Part shown: positions 33,201 through 43,736 of the stretch, piece after piece
Layout: every line of letters starts with the position of its first letter
Position numbering within the stretch: position 1 is the first letter of the stretch
Source of the DNA: Branchiostoma floridae
Lineage: Eukaryota > Chordata > Leptocardii > Amphioxiformes > Branchiostomatidae
Reading direction: 5' to 3'
Length of the DNA stretch: 64,000 bases
Assembly: GCF_000003815.2 (NCBI RefSeq)
Contig: NC_049984.1
Coordinates: 13,510,661-13,574,660 of the forward strand
Notes under the pieces: generated by a model
Databases searched by the model: none
What the model saw: the letters and a program-made list of their open reading frames with translations, nothing else
Told to the model about the DNA's origin: nothing
Program-made: the position numbers and the translations under genes

Positions 33201-36200
33201 CCTGGATCTGCTCGTATTGCTGCTGCTGGATCTGCTGCAGTTGCTGTTGTTGTTGCTGCAGGAGCTGCTGTTCCTGCTGCTGCTGTAGCTGCTGCTGTTG
33301 CTGCTGCTGCATGAGCTGGTGCTGCTGCTGTCTCTCCTGCTGCACCTGTGCACAGAGAGTATCATCAATGTTCCACCTTTCCTATAAACAACTCATCCAC
33401 AACTCAACATTCACCTTTTCACCAAAAGACATCACAGCTTCCAAAGTGTTTGAGGATGCATGCTGCACCATAAAGGATCTGCCAAGAGCTATGGGGATGG
33501 AGAAGACTGGAGGAGAAGGGCCATGAATGTCAATATGAAACCTTCATGACAAGACGATGAGTGTCGGTAATTATGGATTGGTGCTTACTACACACAACAC
33601 CCAAAATTGCAGCTCCAGAACAAGCTGCTAGAGGGCCTAACCTGCATCAGATTTTCCTAAAATCAAAAGCTATCAGAACCCAAGATGTCAAAACTATTTA
33701 ACTGTAGTACGGTAGAAATCTACCAAAGGGCCCAAACTCTAGCTCATTATTTCCATAACCTACCAACACACCAAATATAATATAAAACCATCCATTTAGG
33801 CATTCTTGCTTTACCTTAATGACAAACAAGCATGCAGAAAAATGCTGCCCAAAATCTAAAACTTCTTGATGAAGGTCAAAAAGAAAATGAAGTGCTGCTA
33901 ACCAATTGCTGCAACTGTTTATGTAGTTCAATGCCCAGTCTCTTCTTGGGTACGTCCTTCCCGAACAGTTCGAAGTATTTCTCCGGGTGTTGTCCCTTGA
34001 CGTGTAACTTGAGGTTGCGCTGGTGCTGAGTGGAGAACTGGCAGATGGAACACTGGAAGGGTTTGGCACCGGTGTGCTTGGCCTCATGAGCAACAAGAAA
34101 TTCTTCCTTTGAAGAGGCATATTTACCTGAAAAACACAAACTAATTTCATTACATTGCATGGGACACTGCAAGGGTACCAGCTACTCAACATGATAAAAA
34201 AATTGCAAATGGATCCTACCTAAAATTATACAATTTCTTTGAATATTTTGTGGTTTTAAATTTTTATGTAGCCTACATGTAGAGTTCAGACAGCAAGTCA
34301 TCAGCATGTAAGTGTATAAGGTCATGTTTGCATCTATATAAGGCTAATATCCCAAATACAGGTTTATATAATTGTGTCCAAAAAGAGTCAATATGCAACA
34401 GCTGTTACTCTGAAGCAATGACGATGAAAGAGACTCAGCAGCTATAACTTAGAAGAGGTTTGGATATCAGACTATGTACAGTATGTGTATTACGTTCTAG
34501 GTATGTGCTACACTCACTCTCACTCACTCTAGCAGTAGCAACAAGAAGAAGCTTGACTACTTGACCAGTACTACTAGTTGACTTAATAGAATAAAAGTAG
34601 CATACAAAGATCACCATGCAGATTTAGATACCCTAAAACACAGCCACAAATACAAATGATGAACATCTTACAGAAGCTGCATTTGAAAGGCTTCTCATCA
34701 TTGTGGGCCATTTGGTGGTTCAACAGCACCCTCTTGTTGTCACAGGTGAAATTGCAGAGTTCACAGACATACTTTCCGTCCACACGGGCATGGATGTGGG
34801 TCAACAAGTGCATCTTGAAGGTATATCTGAGATGGACAGTGAGATGTTATATGGTTCAACTGAGAATGGAGACAACATACTAGTAATTCATAAATCCAAC
34901 AGCTGTGCAAAGCCGTGCCCATGGCCTATACACGTCAATCTTATCTTGAGGAGGCTCTGCTAAACGGGCTGAGATTTCCACTTTTGTCGGTGTGACCTCT
35001 AACCAGATGTTAGCAGGCTTTTAGCCAGGCATGCATCAACCCGTCAACGCGTCATCTGGGCGACTGGACGCACTTTTCTTAGAATAACAAAAAATTTGAT
35101 GCCCCTGGACGCCCTTACACTGAGGAGAAAATCGTCTGACAAGCATGAAATTTTGATTGACCAGGGATGCTACCAGGTCATCTGTGGTCACAGTCTTCTA
35201 CTGTGACCTCTGGAACAGTATTTTTGCCTCTTGGGATACCTAAGAATGCACTTTTTAAACTTAAAATCATCAATGGAAGGTGGATGCATCCAGACCCACC
35301 CTACAATAGTCACTTACCGTGACTCACCAATAAGTTTGGACTTCCTATTATAAAATCCTAGCTAAAAGCCTGGATGTTAGCCAATCAGAGAATTACCTAA
35401 ATGTTCAATTTTCTGATTGGCTGACAGGACGCCAAGCTCACAAAAGTGGAAATTGCAGCCCAGTTTAGCAGAGCCTCCCCAGGTTATATTGTATAGGCCA
35501 CAGGTAAGCCTCTGCATAGGCGAACGATAGCTCTAACAATGTTGCATGGACAGACCTTTTCTTAAAGGACTTGCCACATTTGTCGCACATGTGGGGCTTC
35601 TCGGCGCTGTGGGTCTTCATGTGCTGCGTCAGCCTCTTCTGCATGGTGTAGGTCCTGCCACACACGGGGCAGGTGTAGGACGACAGCTTGGGCTGCTGGT
35701 TGTGCTCCCTCACGTGCTCCATGTACGGCTTCTTCAGGGTGAACACCATGGTGCAGATCTCGCAGGTGTACGAGTTACGGTCCGCCTTCCGCCGGTGGGT
35801 GTCAATGTGACTCTTCAGGTGGATGTCACGCTTGAAGGCCTTTCCGCACTGTTCACAGATAAACGGACGGTCTGGGACAGGAGAAAGTGGAGATGAACAT
35901 CAGGACAACAACAACATCATACGGCAGCATTTATCGGTACCTACTAAAAGAAAAATCTCATCACTTAGTTTTTCTACTGATTTACCAACACATCCGTACC
36001 TGTGGTGTGTGACGACTGGTGGCGGGTGACGTCCTTCTTGTACACACTGCTGTAGTTACACTTGTCACACTTGTAGGGCTTGGACTGCCCGTTGTGGTGG
36101 AACAGATGTTCCTTTAGTGAGGACCATCTGGGAGGAGATACATTGTATGTATCAGACACATTCATAAACATACGTACAAGTGCAGAAATAAACTTTCAAT

Positions 36201-38398
36201 ACACATCTTTGGAGTTCACTCTGATGGAATTATATAGAGAATACTCCATCATCTGTGGTACTATGCCAACAGTGAAACAACCAGGCTGGGATCAATGGTA
36301 ATGCAGAATATGCTGAGCTGTATCTAATTTATGTCACACTGAGAAAACACATATTCTATGTGAAAACTACTTCAAGTTGCAAAAATTTTGTGCCTGCAAA
36401 CTACAAAAAATATAAGATCAATAACTGAAGCTAGTGTTTGAATCTTTCATAGCGGTGCAATCCACCAAGCATACAAAGCACATTCAAATTATTCTATGGA
36501 AGCCTGTGTGTAATTGTGATACAATTGGGAACACCCGTATTGAACGTTATTGTGGCCCAGGTAAGACATTACCCGCAGTAGGTACCCACCTGGTACAGCT
36601 GTAGGGACAGTCGGGACACTTGAAACTGTTGGTACTGACTCCATCATGACACTTCTGGTGGAAGTTCAAGTCTGACACGGAGGGGAAGCGCATACCACAG
36701 CTGCGACACCTGTGGGTAGAAAATATTTCCATTAATATTTCGCATATGATAGAATTAATGATGTAAAAAAAAACAATAGTGCATAAGAAAATGCTGGTAT
36801 CACTTGTGCATAAAAGCCCAACATCAAAAGTGTGGAAACTTGATTTGGGCTGATCACATCTCTGTGATTTATCTAGTGTGAAAACTGTGAATACTTTAGA
36901 AATTGCTAGTTTTGAGCAACAAACACCAGCACTGATTTTGTGATGGGTAACCAAAAACACCCCAAAACTCCCCTGCCATGTCAGGCATTGTGTTGGCAGG
37001 GAAATTGTTAATCTCCAAGCAGATCCCATGGTAGCATAACAATAAGATTGTTAAAGAAGCTGGCAAAGATTAGGAAATTTTGGCGCTTTTGTTTTGTGTA
37101 ACCTTTGAATGTACGGTGACAACTTTGGTATCAAAGTAAGGGGTGATAAATAATATTTTCAATGATACAAAATAAATTTGTACCATAAAGTAACAATAGA
37201 GAAACAGTTGAAGAAATAAAAATTTCTAAACTTTGGGCAGTGACTGAGACTATATTGTAACAAACACTTTTAACATAAAACTAAAAAAGCTATATCTTTG
37301 GAATACTTCAAAGTATGTAATGCTGACTAACCTGTGAGGCCTCATCAGCTTACGTACTCTGTAGCCTTTCTTCATTTTTCGGATCCACTTGGCTTTCAGT
37401 TTGGCCACCCTCACCCTCCTGACAGGAGACGGGGAAACCTCAACCTTTTCCTCTGACTTTCCTTCCTTCTCCTCCTCTGTTGTTTTCTCTGTCCCATTCT
37501 TCTTTGGTTTGGATTCGTCTGAATTATTACTGGGCTGGGCTTCGGGATTTTCGGTACCATTTGTAACACTTGTTGAAGAAGATACTGCTTCCTTCTCTGC
37601 ACCCTTTCCTGCTGACTCAACTGGTTTGGGTGCCACATCCTCGGTCCTGGCAAGTTTGGCGGCTCTTCGTGTGAGTGGAGCACTCCTTTTGAACCTCTGC
37701 TTGGGTGGAATCCCTCTGTCCCCTTCCATTATCATTTCCTCTGGAGGTTTGATTACTATCGGCCTCTCCGGCTCATAGTCACTGTCTTCATCATTGTCAT
37801 CAACAGCACCGTCATCGGGCAGACTTTCATCATCACTCGCCTTAGCTTCTTCTTTTTCCTTCTCTTGTTGTTCTTCAGCTTTCTCTACACTTTTGCTGTC
37901 CTGTTTTGCCTCTCCATCCTTCTGGATCTGGTTGTGGTGGATGTGCATGTGCCTGGTCATGTTGGCCTTCATCATGGTGTCAAACTTGCAGAGTCGGCAG
38001 CGGTACATCTCTACCAACACAATGTCAATGTAGTCCTTGAAATAGTTGAAATCCTTCTTCTCCACTACAGGATACTTTCTGGGCCTGCCCCGACGGGATT
38101 TCTTGGGAGGGACAACCTCCATGGGGCTGGGTGCACTTTCTGCGACTGCCACGCTTGGAGGAGATGCGTTATCGTTGGGAGGCAGCGCGGTGGTGATCTC
38201 TCCTGTGATAACGGAGTTATTTGTCATCATGGCGGCCTCCAGGGCATTGACCCTGGAGAGGGCCTCGTGAACTATGTCTCCAGTTTGCAGCTGACCATCT
38301 GCGCCGATGAGCTGTCCGTCCACTGTGTAGATGATGGTGGTGGTTTCTCCTGCAGCACCAGTGCTTTCCTGGATAACTTGCTGTACATGTTGATCCAT
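30195..38398 (-). CDS. ZNF335: ZNF335 (NIF-1) C2H2 zinc-finger protein
   Basis: ZNF335 is a nuclear C2H2 protein of H3K4-methyltransferase complexes, important for neural progenitors in vertebrates. Exons (gene order): 37332-38398, 36590-36709, 36000-36127, 35556-35871, 34672-34826, 33903-34126, 32179-33345, 31633-31807, 31132-31257, 30195-30352. Phases close at 3636 nt (1211 aa; human about 1340). An AT-hook-like RRGRPRKYP lies at 102-110 and finger 1 at 134-154. A block of ten fingers starts at 357, and four more lie at about 930-1045. Orthologue marks are [30 protein letters not shown] and [20 protein letters not shown]. Differences from human are two additional fingers in exon 35556-35871 and a Gln-rich tract at 671-724. 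The C-terminal exons are Gln-rich. A spliced 5' UTR is likely: cag acceptor 10 nt before the ATG, with the leader exon near 39508. Confidence 0.95.
31320..31520 (+). repeat. Dispersed repeat, copy A (pair with 38725-38910)
   Basis: It starts agtagggctgggtacgggta and continues with a T-rich run, ttggaccggtc, cagacctgaaaaaatcagg, aaaatgtacagatta and gtcgaagaaaataac. The same order occurs at 38725-38910. Both lie in ZNF335 introns in the same orientation. The family is unknown and no terminal repeats were found. Confidence 0.65.
33185..33345 (-). repeat. CAG/CAA tract coding polyglutamine in ZNF335
   Basis: Within exon 32179-33345 a mixed CAG/CAA run encodes residues 671-724, over half glutamine, with runs of seven and six Gln. 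The antisense frame reads as Cys-rich nonsense and is not a gene. The interruptions (L, E, H, I) suggest it is fairly stable. Confidence 0.9.
34922..35500. mobile_element. Non-autonomous TIR element in a ZNF335 intron
   Basis: Left end tggcctata (34922-34930) followed by gaggaggctctgctaaac and gatttccacttttg is matched in inverse by caaaagtggaaatt, gtttagcagagcctcccc and tataggcca ending at 35500. The arms extend over about 80-90 bp with small indels. Internally, gccaggcatgc and agctaaaagcctgg also pair, as do tgatttgg-type motifs, giving a foldback. No open frame for a transposase. A target duplication was not obvious. Confidence 0.75.
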
Positions 38399-38408
38399 GG
38401 TGACCTAG

Positions 38409-39507
38409 CTGAACATATGGTGGGAAGACATCAGGTGTCATTTGAAAATTGAACTTCGAAGGGGCCACACTACTAGTACATACCATCAACACTGATCACT
38501 CCTCTGATAAATGTTTCTCGGTCTATATGTAGTCCTGATGGTCCATATGGCATATTCCTTTTTCTATGAGTTATAGTGAGCTATTCCAATTCAATATCAA
38601 TCATAGCCACCCTGGGTCTTACTCATTGTTCATAAGAATTGGTTGCTTCAATTCTAGGAAGTATGTTATTTGTAATCCATAATTGACAAATACGGCATAC
38701 CACTTAATTGAAGGCCAGAAGTAGGGGTGTACGGGTATGGTGTACCGACACAAAGTTTTTTTTTGCTTTTCTTGTTGGACTGGTCAAAAAGAGAAACAGA
38801 CCTGAAAAAAAGTCAGTAGACCGGATTTGTGACCAATTGGAAAATGAACAGATACTATCGGCAGGCGTCCGCGTGTTTTAGGGCTTACAGGTCCAAGAAA
38901 ATAACGTGCGAAAAAGAGGTAAGTTGTACATTTGTATAATGTCCTTGTCTGCAGTAGCAAAAGTAGGAGTATATCAAACTACTAGTAATAATATGAAGGT
39001 GAAAATTTACTAATATTACATGTCTGTGCAATCTGGAAGAAATTTCAATAGGCAATTCAGATGAAGTCATGAGCGGATCAGGTTGTTTGTCTGGCCTTCT
39101 TGCGTTTTCTAAAAGTTTGTAAAAGACCGCCAAAGTTTCACACCGTGGGGCTTCGAAGGGGCCATACACCGGGCGTGAGGCCCTGTGGCTGTCCTTGCCA
39201 CCCAAAACAATCACGGACATCAGTCATTTGCTACGAAAAAACATCAATTTCTGTACTCAAAACTATCATACATCTAGTTAATCAACACAAACTAGTCAGC
39301 ATAGTCGCTCTGCAACGTCTAGTAGACACCTCAGTCGTCCTTGCACGGATCTGAGCAGGAACTGGGGAAAATTTGCAAGATGGCCGCCCTTCTGTGTCGT
39401 CGTCGTTTTGCGCAGGCACTTCTGAAGCCGTTGTATTTTCCCACTTTCTGTACAAAATAACCCCCAAATTCCTACATAACATAAAATCACTATCCCAGTG
39501 TACATAC
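38409..39507 (-). other. ZNF335 5' UTR intron
   Basis: The acceptor gttcag|ctaggtcacc lies 10 nt before the start codon, and a strong donor GACGACAG|gtatgtac lies at 39508. The intron contains the dispersed repeat at 38725-38910 and no coding exon. Confidence 0.6.
38725..38910 (+). repeat. Dispersed repeat, copy B (pair with 31320-31520)
   Basis: It begins gtaggggtgtacgggtatgg and keeps the motif order of copy A (ttggactggtc, cagacctgaaaaaaagtcag, aaaatgaacagatact, ggtccaagaaaataac). The copies are diverged, and gaps are needed to align them. Confidence 0.65.
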
Positions 39508-39690
39508 CTGTCGTCCACCTGGAGAATGAACGGTGCTGACGCTACGTTTTGACCAAAAATTAGAGAATTTGTGATGGACAAAAGACACACGAACAAAATC
39601 TCTCAGTGCCTGTTACTTTCTTCACGACAAATATTCTCTCGAAAAATCTCGCGAGAAGTGATATTCAAAATGGCTGCCGTCCAACGGAAT
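39508..39690 (-). promoter_or_regulatory. ZNF335 leader exon and TCTCGCGAGA promoter
   Basis: The palindromic promoter element TCTCGCGAGA sits at 39647-39656, followed by a YY1-like aaaatggctgcc (39669). The TCTCGCGAGA motif is known from TATA-less CpG-type promoters of housekeeping genes in animals. About 140 bp downstream (minus direction) is a strong donor at 39508, so 39508 to about 39645 is probably the noncoding first exon of ZNF335. Confidence 0.65.
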
Positions 39691-40177
39691 GTTCCATTTT
39701 CAGGGTTTGGCGGGGGCGTTTCTGTCAGTTATGAAGCCATGTAGCAAAAATCAATCCCATGATAAAAAGAGCATTCAGCTTTAGTAAATAACATTATCAT
39801 CACTCAGATCATTTTATGTCCCTTGAAAGTTGAAGCGGTCCCCCAAAAGGCTAGAAATTGGCCAGAATTTTGCAAGGGTTGGTCGGGTAACAGCAGTTTT
39901 CATAGTAGGCCTTATGTCATGTTTATATGGATGACATCTAACCCTGGCAACGTTACCATCTGGAGTGTGCCCTGACGTTCATTATTATACACTATATACA
40001 ATTGCTTCTCTCTCCGACTTGTGTTATACACTATAAACAGTCACTTCTCTGCAGAAAACGAACATAGAGGCGAACTACTACCCGGATGGTACCCAGGCTA
40101 GATGACATGTAGATCCTCTGGCCACAGAGCATACTTCAACTTGTGATGAGATAAAACCAATTACAAAGTGTCTTCCT
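39691..40177. other. Intergenic between ZNF335 promoter and LINE
   Basis: No coding exon or named repeat was recognised. A short phrase is used twice (cactata.aca.t..cttctct near 40000 and 40030). No plus-strand partner gene for the ZNF335 promoter was found. Confidence 0.4.
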
Positions 40178-40189
40178 AAGTTTTCTTTT
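40178..40189. repeat. LINE target-site duplication, left copy
   Basis: aagttttctttt, identical to 43725-43736. The last four T merge with the poly(T) of the tail, so eight bases (aagttttc) are unambiguous. Confidence 0.8.
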
Positions 40190-43100
40190 TTTTTTTTTTT
40201 TTTTTTGTTTCACATTTTATTCTTCATTCACAATATTACAATCAATGATACAAAGAAGTGTGTAAGTAACCATGGTAACAAACAATAACAAAATAGATTA
40301 CGTCAAATATATACATGTATATAACGAGCTATTATATTTTACAACATGTCCCCTGACTTCAGTACTACACTAGTACTGTCTGAAAGAAGTATGAACGTTG
40401 GCACTAAAGAACTTAGCCCCTCTCCCTTTATAAAATGCAACAAGTAAGTGCTCACGAAGGGAGAACAAAAGTATTAAATGGCAAGCATCGAAATACAAAT
40501 AAAAAGCGGATACATCTGCATCTCAACAGTACCAGTCATATTGCCAGCTTGTGGGCAAGACAGCAATTACTCAAGACTTTGTTCTTCTTATTTCATACTA
40601 TATATGTTCAGAAACATGGATATTTCAATTTGCGTTACGACATTAACTTTAGGTCTGTCAAAAATGTTTGGAATATGTTGGTGTATAACTCTGTATTAGT
40701 ATCTATATGTCTCAACCACTGTTTAAAAATAGAGAACTTTGCAATCGAGATTATCCTGTTAACAGACCATATATTACTGATTCCAAGAAATATAAGTGGT
40801 TTGGTTATTGAGACATGTAATCCTTTTCGATACAACACATTTCCAACATCCTTCCAAAACAACCCCAGCTTTCTACAGTTATAGAACATATGGACATAGG
40901 TGTCTTTTTCATTGCATAGTGTGCATACAGGGCTGTATATTTCACCCAGTTTGTTTTTAATCTGCCACTTATTTAGTTTTAATCCACAGGGTAAAATGTT
41001 GTGCAGGAGTTTGAAATTAAGTTCTTTTAATTTGTTCTCTTTAATGTTAACAATTAAATTTTTCCAAATTAACTTCTTATCTAAAATTGTAACATCAAGT
41101 AGCTCAATCCACTCATCAATACATTTACTTTCTATAACATTCTGTGATTTTATCTGGTTATAAAGACTCCTAGAGGTGAGTTTGTCTAGGGGAACAAATA
41201 CAGTCTTCAAAATTCCAAGCTGATTTGGTTGGACATCAACATCTGTATGCTGATCCCCAACCTGGCTCAACAATGCTTTCCAATGCCCTGGTATAGCAAC
41301 CCATACATTATTATGTTCAGCTAGGAAATTCCTGGTGTCATATAATTTCAAAAATAAATCTTGTGCTTTTATATATTTCCCTTGCATGAAAACATCTCGA
41401 ATATATATGAGGTCACTCTCAATCCAGTGTTTATAATACAAAGTTCTATTACCCAGTTTAATATACTGATTTCCCCATATTACCTCATTCATGATCTCTT
41501 TTGCTGTTTCTGGTACCTTCTTTACCCCTCCACCTGCTTGATGCCAGGCCAATATTATCTCCTTATAAAAGGTTGGCATAACTGGTAGTTTGGGGCAGTC
41601 CCCCTTCCTACAAAAGTTCATATTGAAAATCAAATTATCTATTCCACACTTACTGAAATAGTATTTTGGGATAAGTTTCCATTGCACATTATGTCCTTGG
41701 TTGAGTCTCTTTACCCAAAGGGCTAAGAAGCCCTGGTGTTGGGCTCTCAAATCAACCATACTTATCCCTCCATCACTATGGTCTCTGATCATACATTTTC
41801 TACTTATCTTATCTTTCTTTCCATCCCATATAAAGGTCCAACATTCCTTTTCTACAGTTTTAAGTACCCATTCTGGAGTGTCTATGTTCATCAAATTGTA
41901 TGTAATCAGAGATAGTGCTAACTGTTTCACAACGGTTACTTTTCCATAGAGTGTTAGTTTTCTCTTTTTCCATAGGTTAAATACATTCTTCAATCTTTCT
42001 ATTTTCTTTTCCCAGTTCAACAACTCACAAACACGAGGATCATGTCCAAAGTAGACCCCAATTGCCTTAACTGGTCCTTTGGTCCATTGTAAACCCAACA
42101 TACATTCCTCTTTATTTTCCCATGATCCTATCCACATAGCTTGAGTTTTATTTTGATTAAGTTTTGTTCCAGCTACCCTTCCAAAGTCAATGATAAGTTT
42201 TACTGCATTTTCTATTGAACTTTCATCTGCAAGAACTAAAGTGGTATCATCAGCAACTTGTGTTATCTTTATTTCTTCTGAACCTTCCGCATGTGGAACT
42301 GTGATACCTCTGACACTTTGAGAATTTCTTAATTTAGTAGACAAAATTTCAGTAACCAGTATGAACAATAAACATGATAGAGGACAGCCTTGTCTTATTC
42401 CTCTTTCCAGTGCGAAGGGTTCAGAGATCCAACCATTATTCAATATACTACTGTGGGTATCTTTATAAAGAATGCGAATCCATTGAGTGAAATTTGGACC
42501 AAAGTTGAATTTTTCCATAGTTTTATACATGAAGTCTCTATTTACCGTATCATATGCTTTTTCAAAATCAAGGAACAAAAGTATACCAGATATTTTCTTC
42601 TGTTTTGTATAAAATATTATGTCATTTATTAGTCTTATGTTTTCACCTATGAATCGTCCTTTTATGTATGCTGTCTGATTTTGGTGAACAAGTTTTGAAA
42701 TAACTGTTTTAATTCTATTGGCAAGCGTAAATGCAATTATTTTGTAGTCGCAGTTGAGTAGACTGATTGGTCTCCAATTTTTTAACATATGTAATTCATT
42801 TTTCTTGTGCAGTAGTTTTATCAGTGCTTTTCTTTGTGAATATGCTAAGGTTTTGTTTTCAAAACTTTCCATAAAGGACTTAAAAATAATAGGTCCTAAT
42901 AAACTCCAGAATTTTTTGAAGAACTCTGATGGGAGCCCGTTTGGTCCTGGAGCCCTGTTGCTCTTCATACTCTCTAATGCACGTTCACATTCTTCTATTG
43001 TGATCTGAGAATCTATTTTTTCTTTCTCCTCATCACTTAGGGTGCAATCTAATTCTATGTCAGACAAGTATTTGTCCACCTCTTCCAGGTTAATGTCTTC

Positions 43101-43724
43101 TTGTGTATACAAGTCTTTATAATATTTCACTGTTTCTGTTAATATTTCATTTTGGTTTGTGATCACATTATCTCCTAGTTTTAACATGTCAATATTGGAT
43201 TGAGTAGCATTGTGCCTCTCTAGATTTAAGAAGAATTTTGTACACTTTTCCCCTTCTTTTATCCACTTTGCCCTTGCTCTTATGTAAGCTCCTCTAGCTT
43301 TTTCCTCATAGTAGTTTCCTAACTGTGTTTTTGTTCTTTCTAGTTCAGTTTCAGCTTTATCATCACCTTTTTCTTGATTCTCTAGGTAAAGTGTGAGTGC
43401 TTTTACTCTATCTGTCAGTTCTGTTTCTTTCTTTTTTCTTTCCTTAGCTCTTTTCTTACAGTATGATATGGAAAAGTCCCTGATTCTAACATAACACAGT
43501 TCCAGCATCAAACTTGGTGGTAAATCACTGTCCTCTTTTTTTGCATTCTCAACTAATTTTTTTATCCCTTCACAATATTCTTCATCTTTCAGAACTTCTG
43601 TGTTTAGTTTCCAATAGCCATATCCTTTATCTTTTGTATTTAGGCTTATCTTAAGGAATATTGCTTGATGATCTGTTTTAATGCTTGGTCTTATATCACA
43701 TCTTACTACAGAGTCAAAGAGTCA
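40190..43724 (-). mobile_element. 5'-truncated LINE (L1-type) with poly(A) tail and TSD
   Basis: The element reads on the minus strand and ends in a poly(A) tail (21 T on plus, 40186-40206), with an AATAAA about 10 nt before it (plus 40216-40221). Twelve-base direct repeats aagttttctttt lie at 40178-40189 and 43725-43736; the T-rich end of the left copy overlaps the tail. The 5' end cuts in just after the endonuclease (a TDHQAIFLKI end is visible), so ORF1 and nearly all of the endonuclease are missing. This is a target-primed insertion that was 5' truncated on arrival. Confidence 0.9.
40635..43511 (-). CDS. LINE ORF2 fragment: reverse transcriptase and C-terminal domain
   Basis: A 958-residue frame without stops, open for about another 50 bp upstream. 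RT motifs in order: NWRPISLLNCDYKI, QTAYIKGRFIGENIR, FLDFEKAYDTVNRD (first catalytic Asp), RGIRQGCPLSCLLF, and VADDTTLVLAD (the A/F-x-DD box, with Val before Ala in place of Tyr). The C-terminal CTLCNEKDTYVHMFYNC is the C-x2-C-x7-H-x4-C knuckle of L1-type ORF2. Just upstream, near 43560, a six-A run on the minus strand shifts the conserved frame by one base, cutting it off from the residual endonuclease end. The element is therefore not autonomous, although the RT core looks young. Confidence 0.88.
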   Translation of the reverse strand: MMLELCYVRIRDFSISYCKKRAKERKKKETELTDRVKALTLYLENQEKGDDKAETELERTKTQLGNYYEEKARGAYIRARAKWIKEGEKCTKFFLNLERHNATQSNIDMLKLGDNVITNQNEILTETVKYYKDLYTQEDINLEEVDKYLSDIELDCTLSDEEKEKIDSQITIEECERALESMKSNRAPGPNGLPSEFFKKFWSLLGPIIFKSFMESFENKTLAYSQRKALIKLLHKKNELHMLKNWRPISLLNCDYKIIAFTLANRIKTVISKLVHQNQTAYIKGRFIGENIRLINDIIFYTKQKKISGILLFLDFEKAYDTVNRDFMYKTMEKFNFGPNFTQWIRILYKDTHSSILNNGWISEPFALERGIRQGCPLSCLLFILVTEILSTKLRNSQSVRGITVPHAEGSEEIKITQVADDTTLVLADESSIENAVKLIIDFGRVAGTKLNQNKTQAMWIGSWENKEECMLGLQWTKGPVKAIGVYFGHDPRVCELLNWEKKIERLKNVFNLWKKRKLTLYGKVTVVKQLALSLITYNLMNIDTPEWVLKTVEKECWTFIWDGKKDKISRKCMIRDHSDGGISMVDLRAQHQGFLALWVKRLNQGHNVQWKLIPKYYFSKCGIDNLIFNMNFCRKGDCPKLPVMPTFYKEIILAWHQAGGGVKKVPETAKEIMNEVIWGNQYIKLGNRTLYYKHWIESDLIYIRDVFMQGKYIKAQDLFLKLYDTRNFLAEHNNVWVAIPGHWKALLSQVGDQHTDVDVQPNQLGILKTVFVPLDKLTSRSLYNQIKSQNVIESKCIDEWIELLDVTILDKKLIWKNLIVNIKENKLKELNFKLLHNILPCGLKLNKWQIKNKLGEIYSPVCTLCNEKDTYVHMFYNCRKLGLFWKDVGNVLYRKGLHVSITKPLIFLGISNIWSVNRIISIAKFSIFKQWLRHIDTNTELYTNIFQTFLTDLKLMS

Positions 43725-43736
43725 AAGTTTTCTTTT
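43725..43736. repeat. LINE target-site duplication, right copy
   Basis: aagttttctttt directly beyond the truncated 5' end of the element. Read on the minus strand it starts with AAAA, consistent with an L1-endonuclease type TT/AAAA nick. Confidence 0.8.

Noticed and set aside
33080-33526. Plus-strand cysteine-rich open frame
   Set aside because: It is the antisense of the CAG/CAA polyglutamine exon of ZNF335; the Cys runs are a mirror of Gln codons.
40635-43511. Host gene coding a 958-residue protein
   Set aside because: Reverse transcriptase motifs, poly(A) tail and target duplications show it is a LINE.
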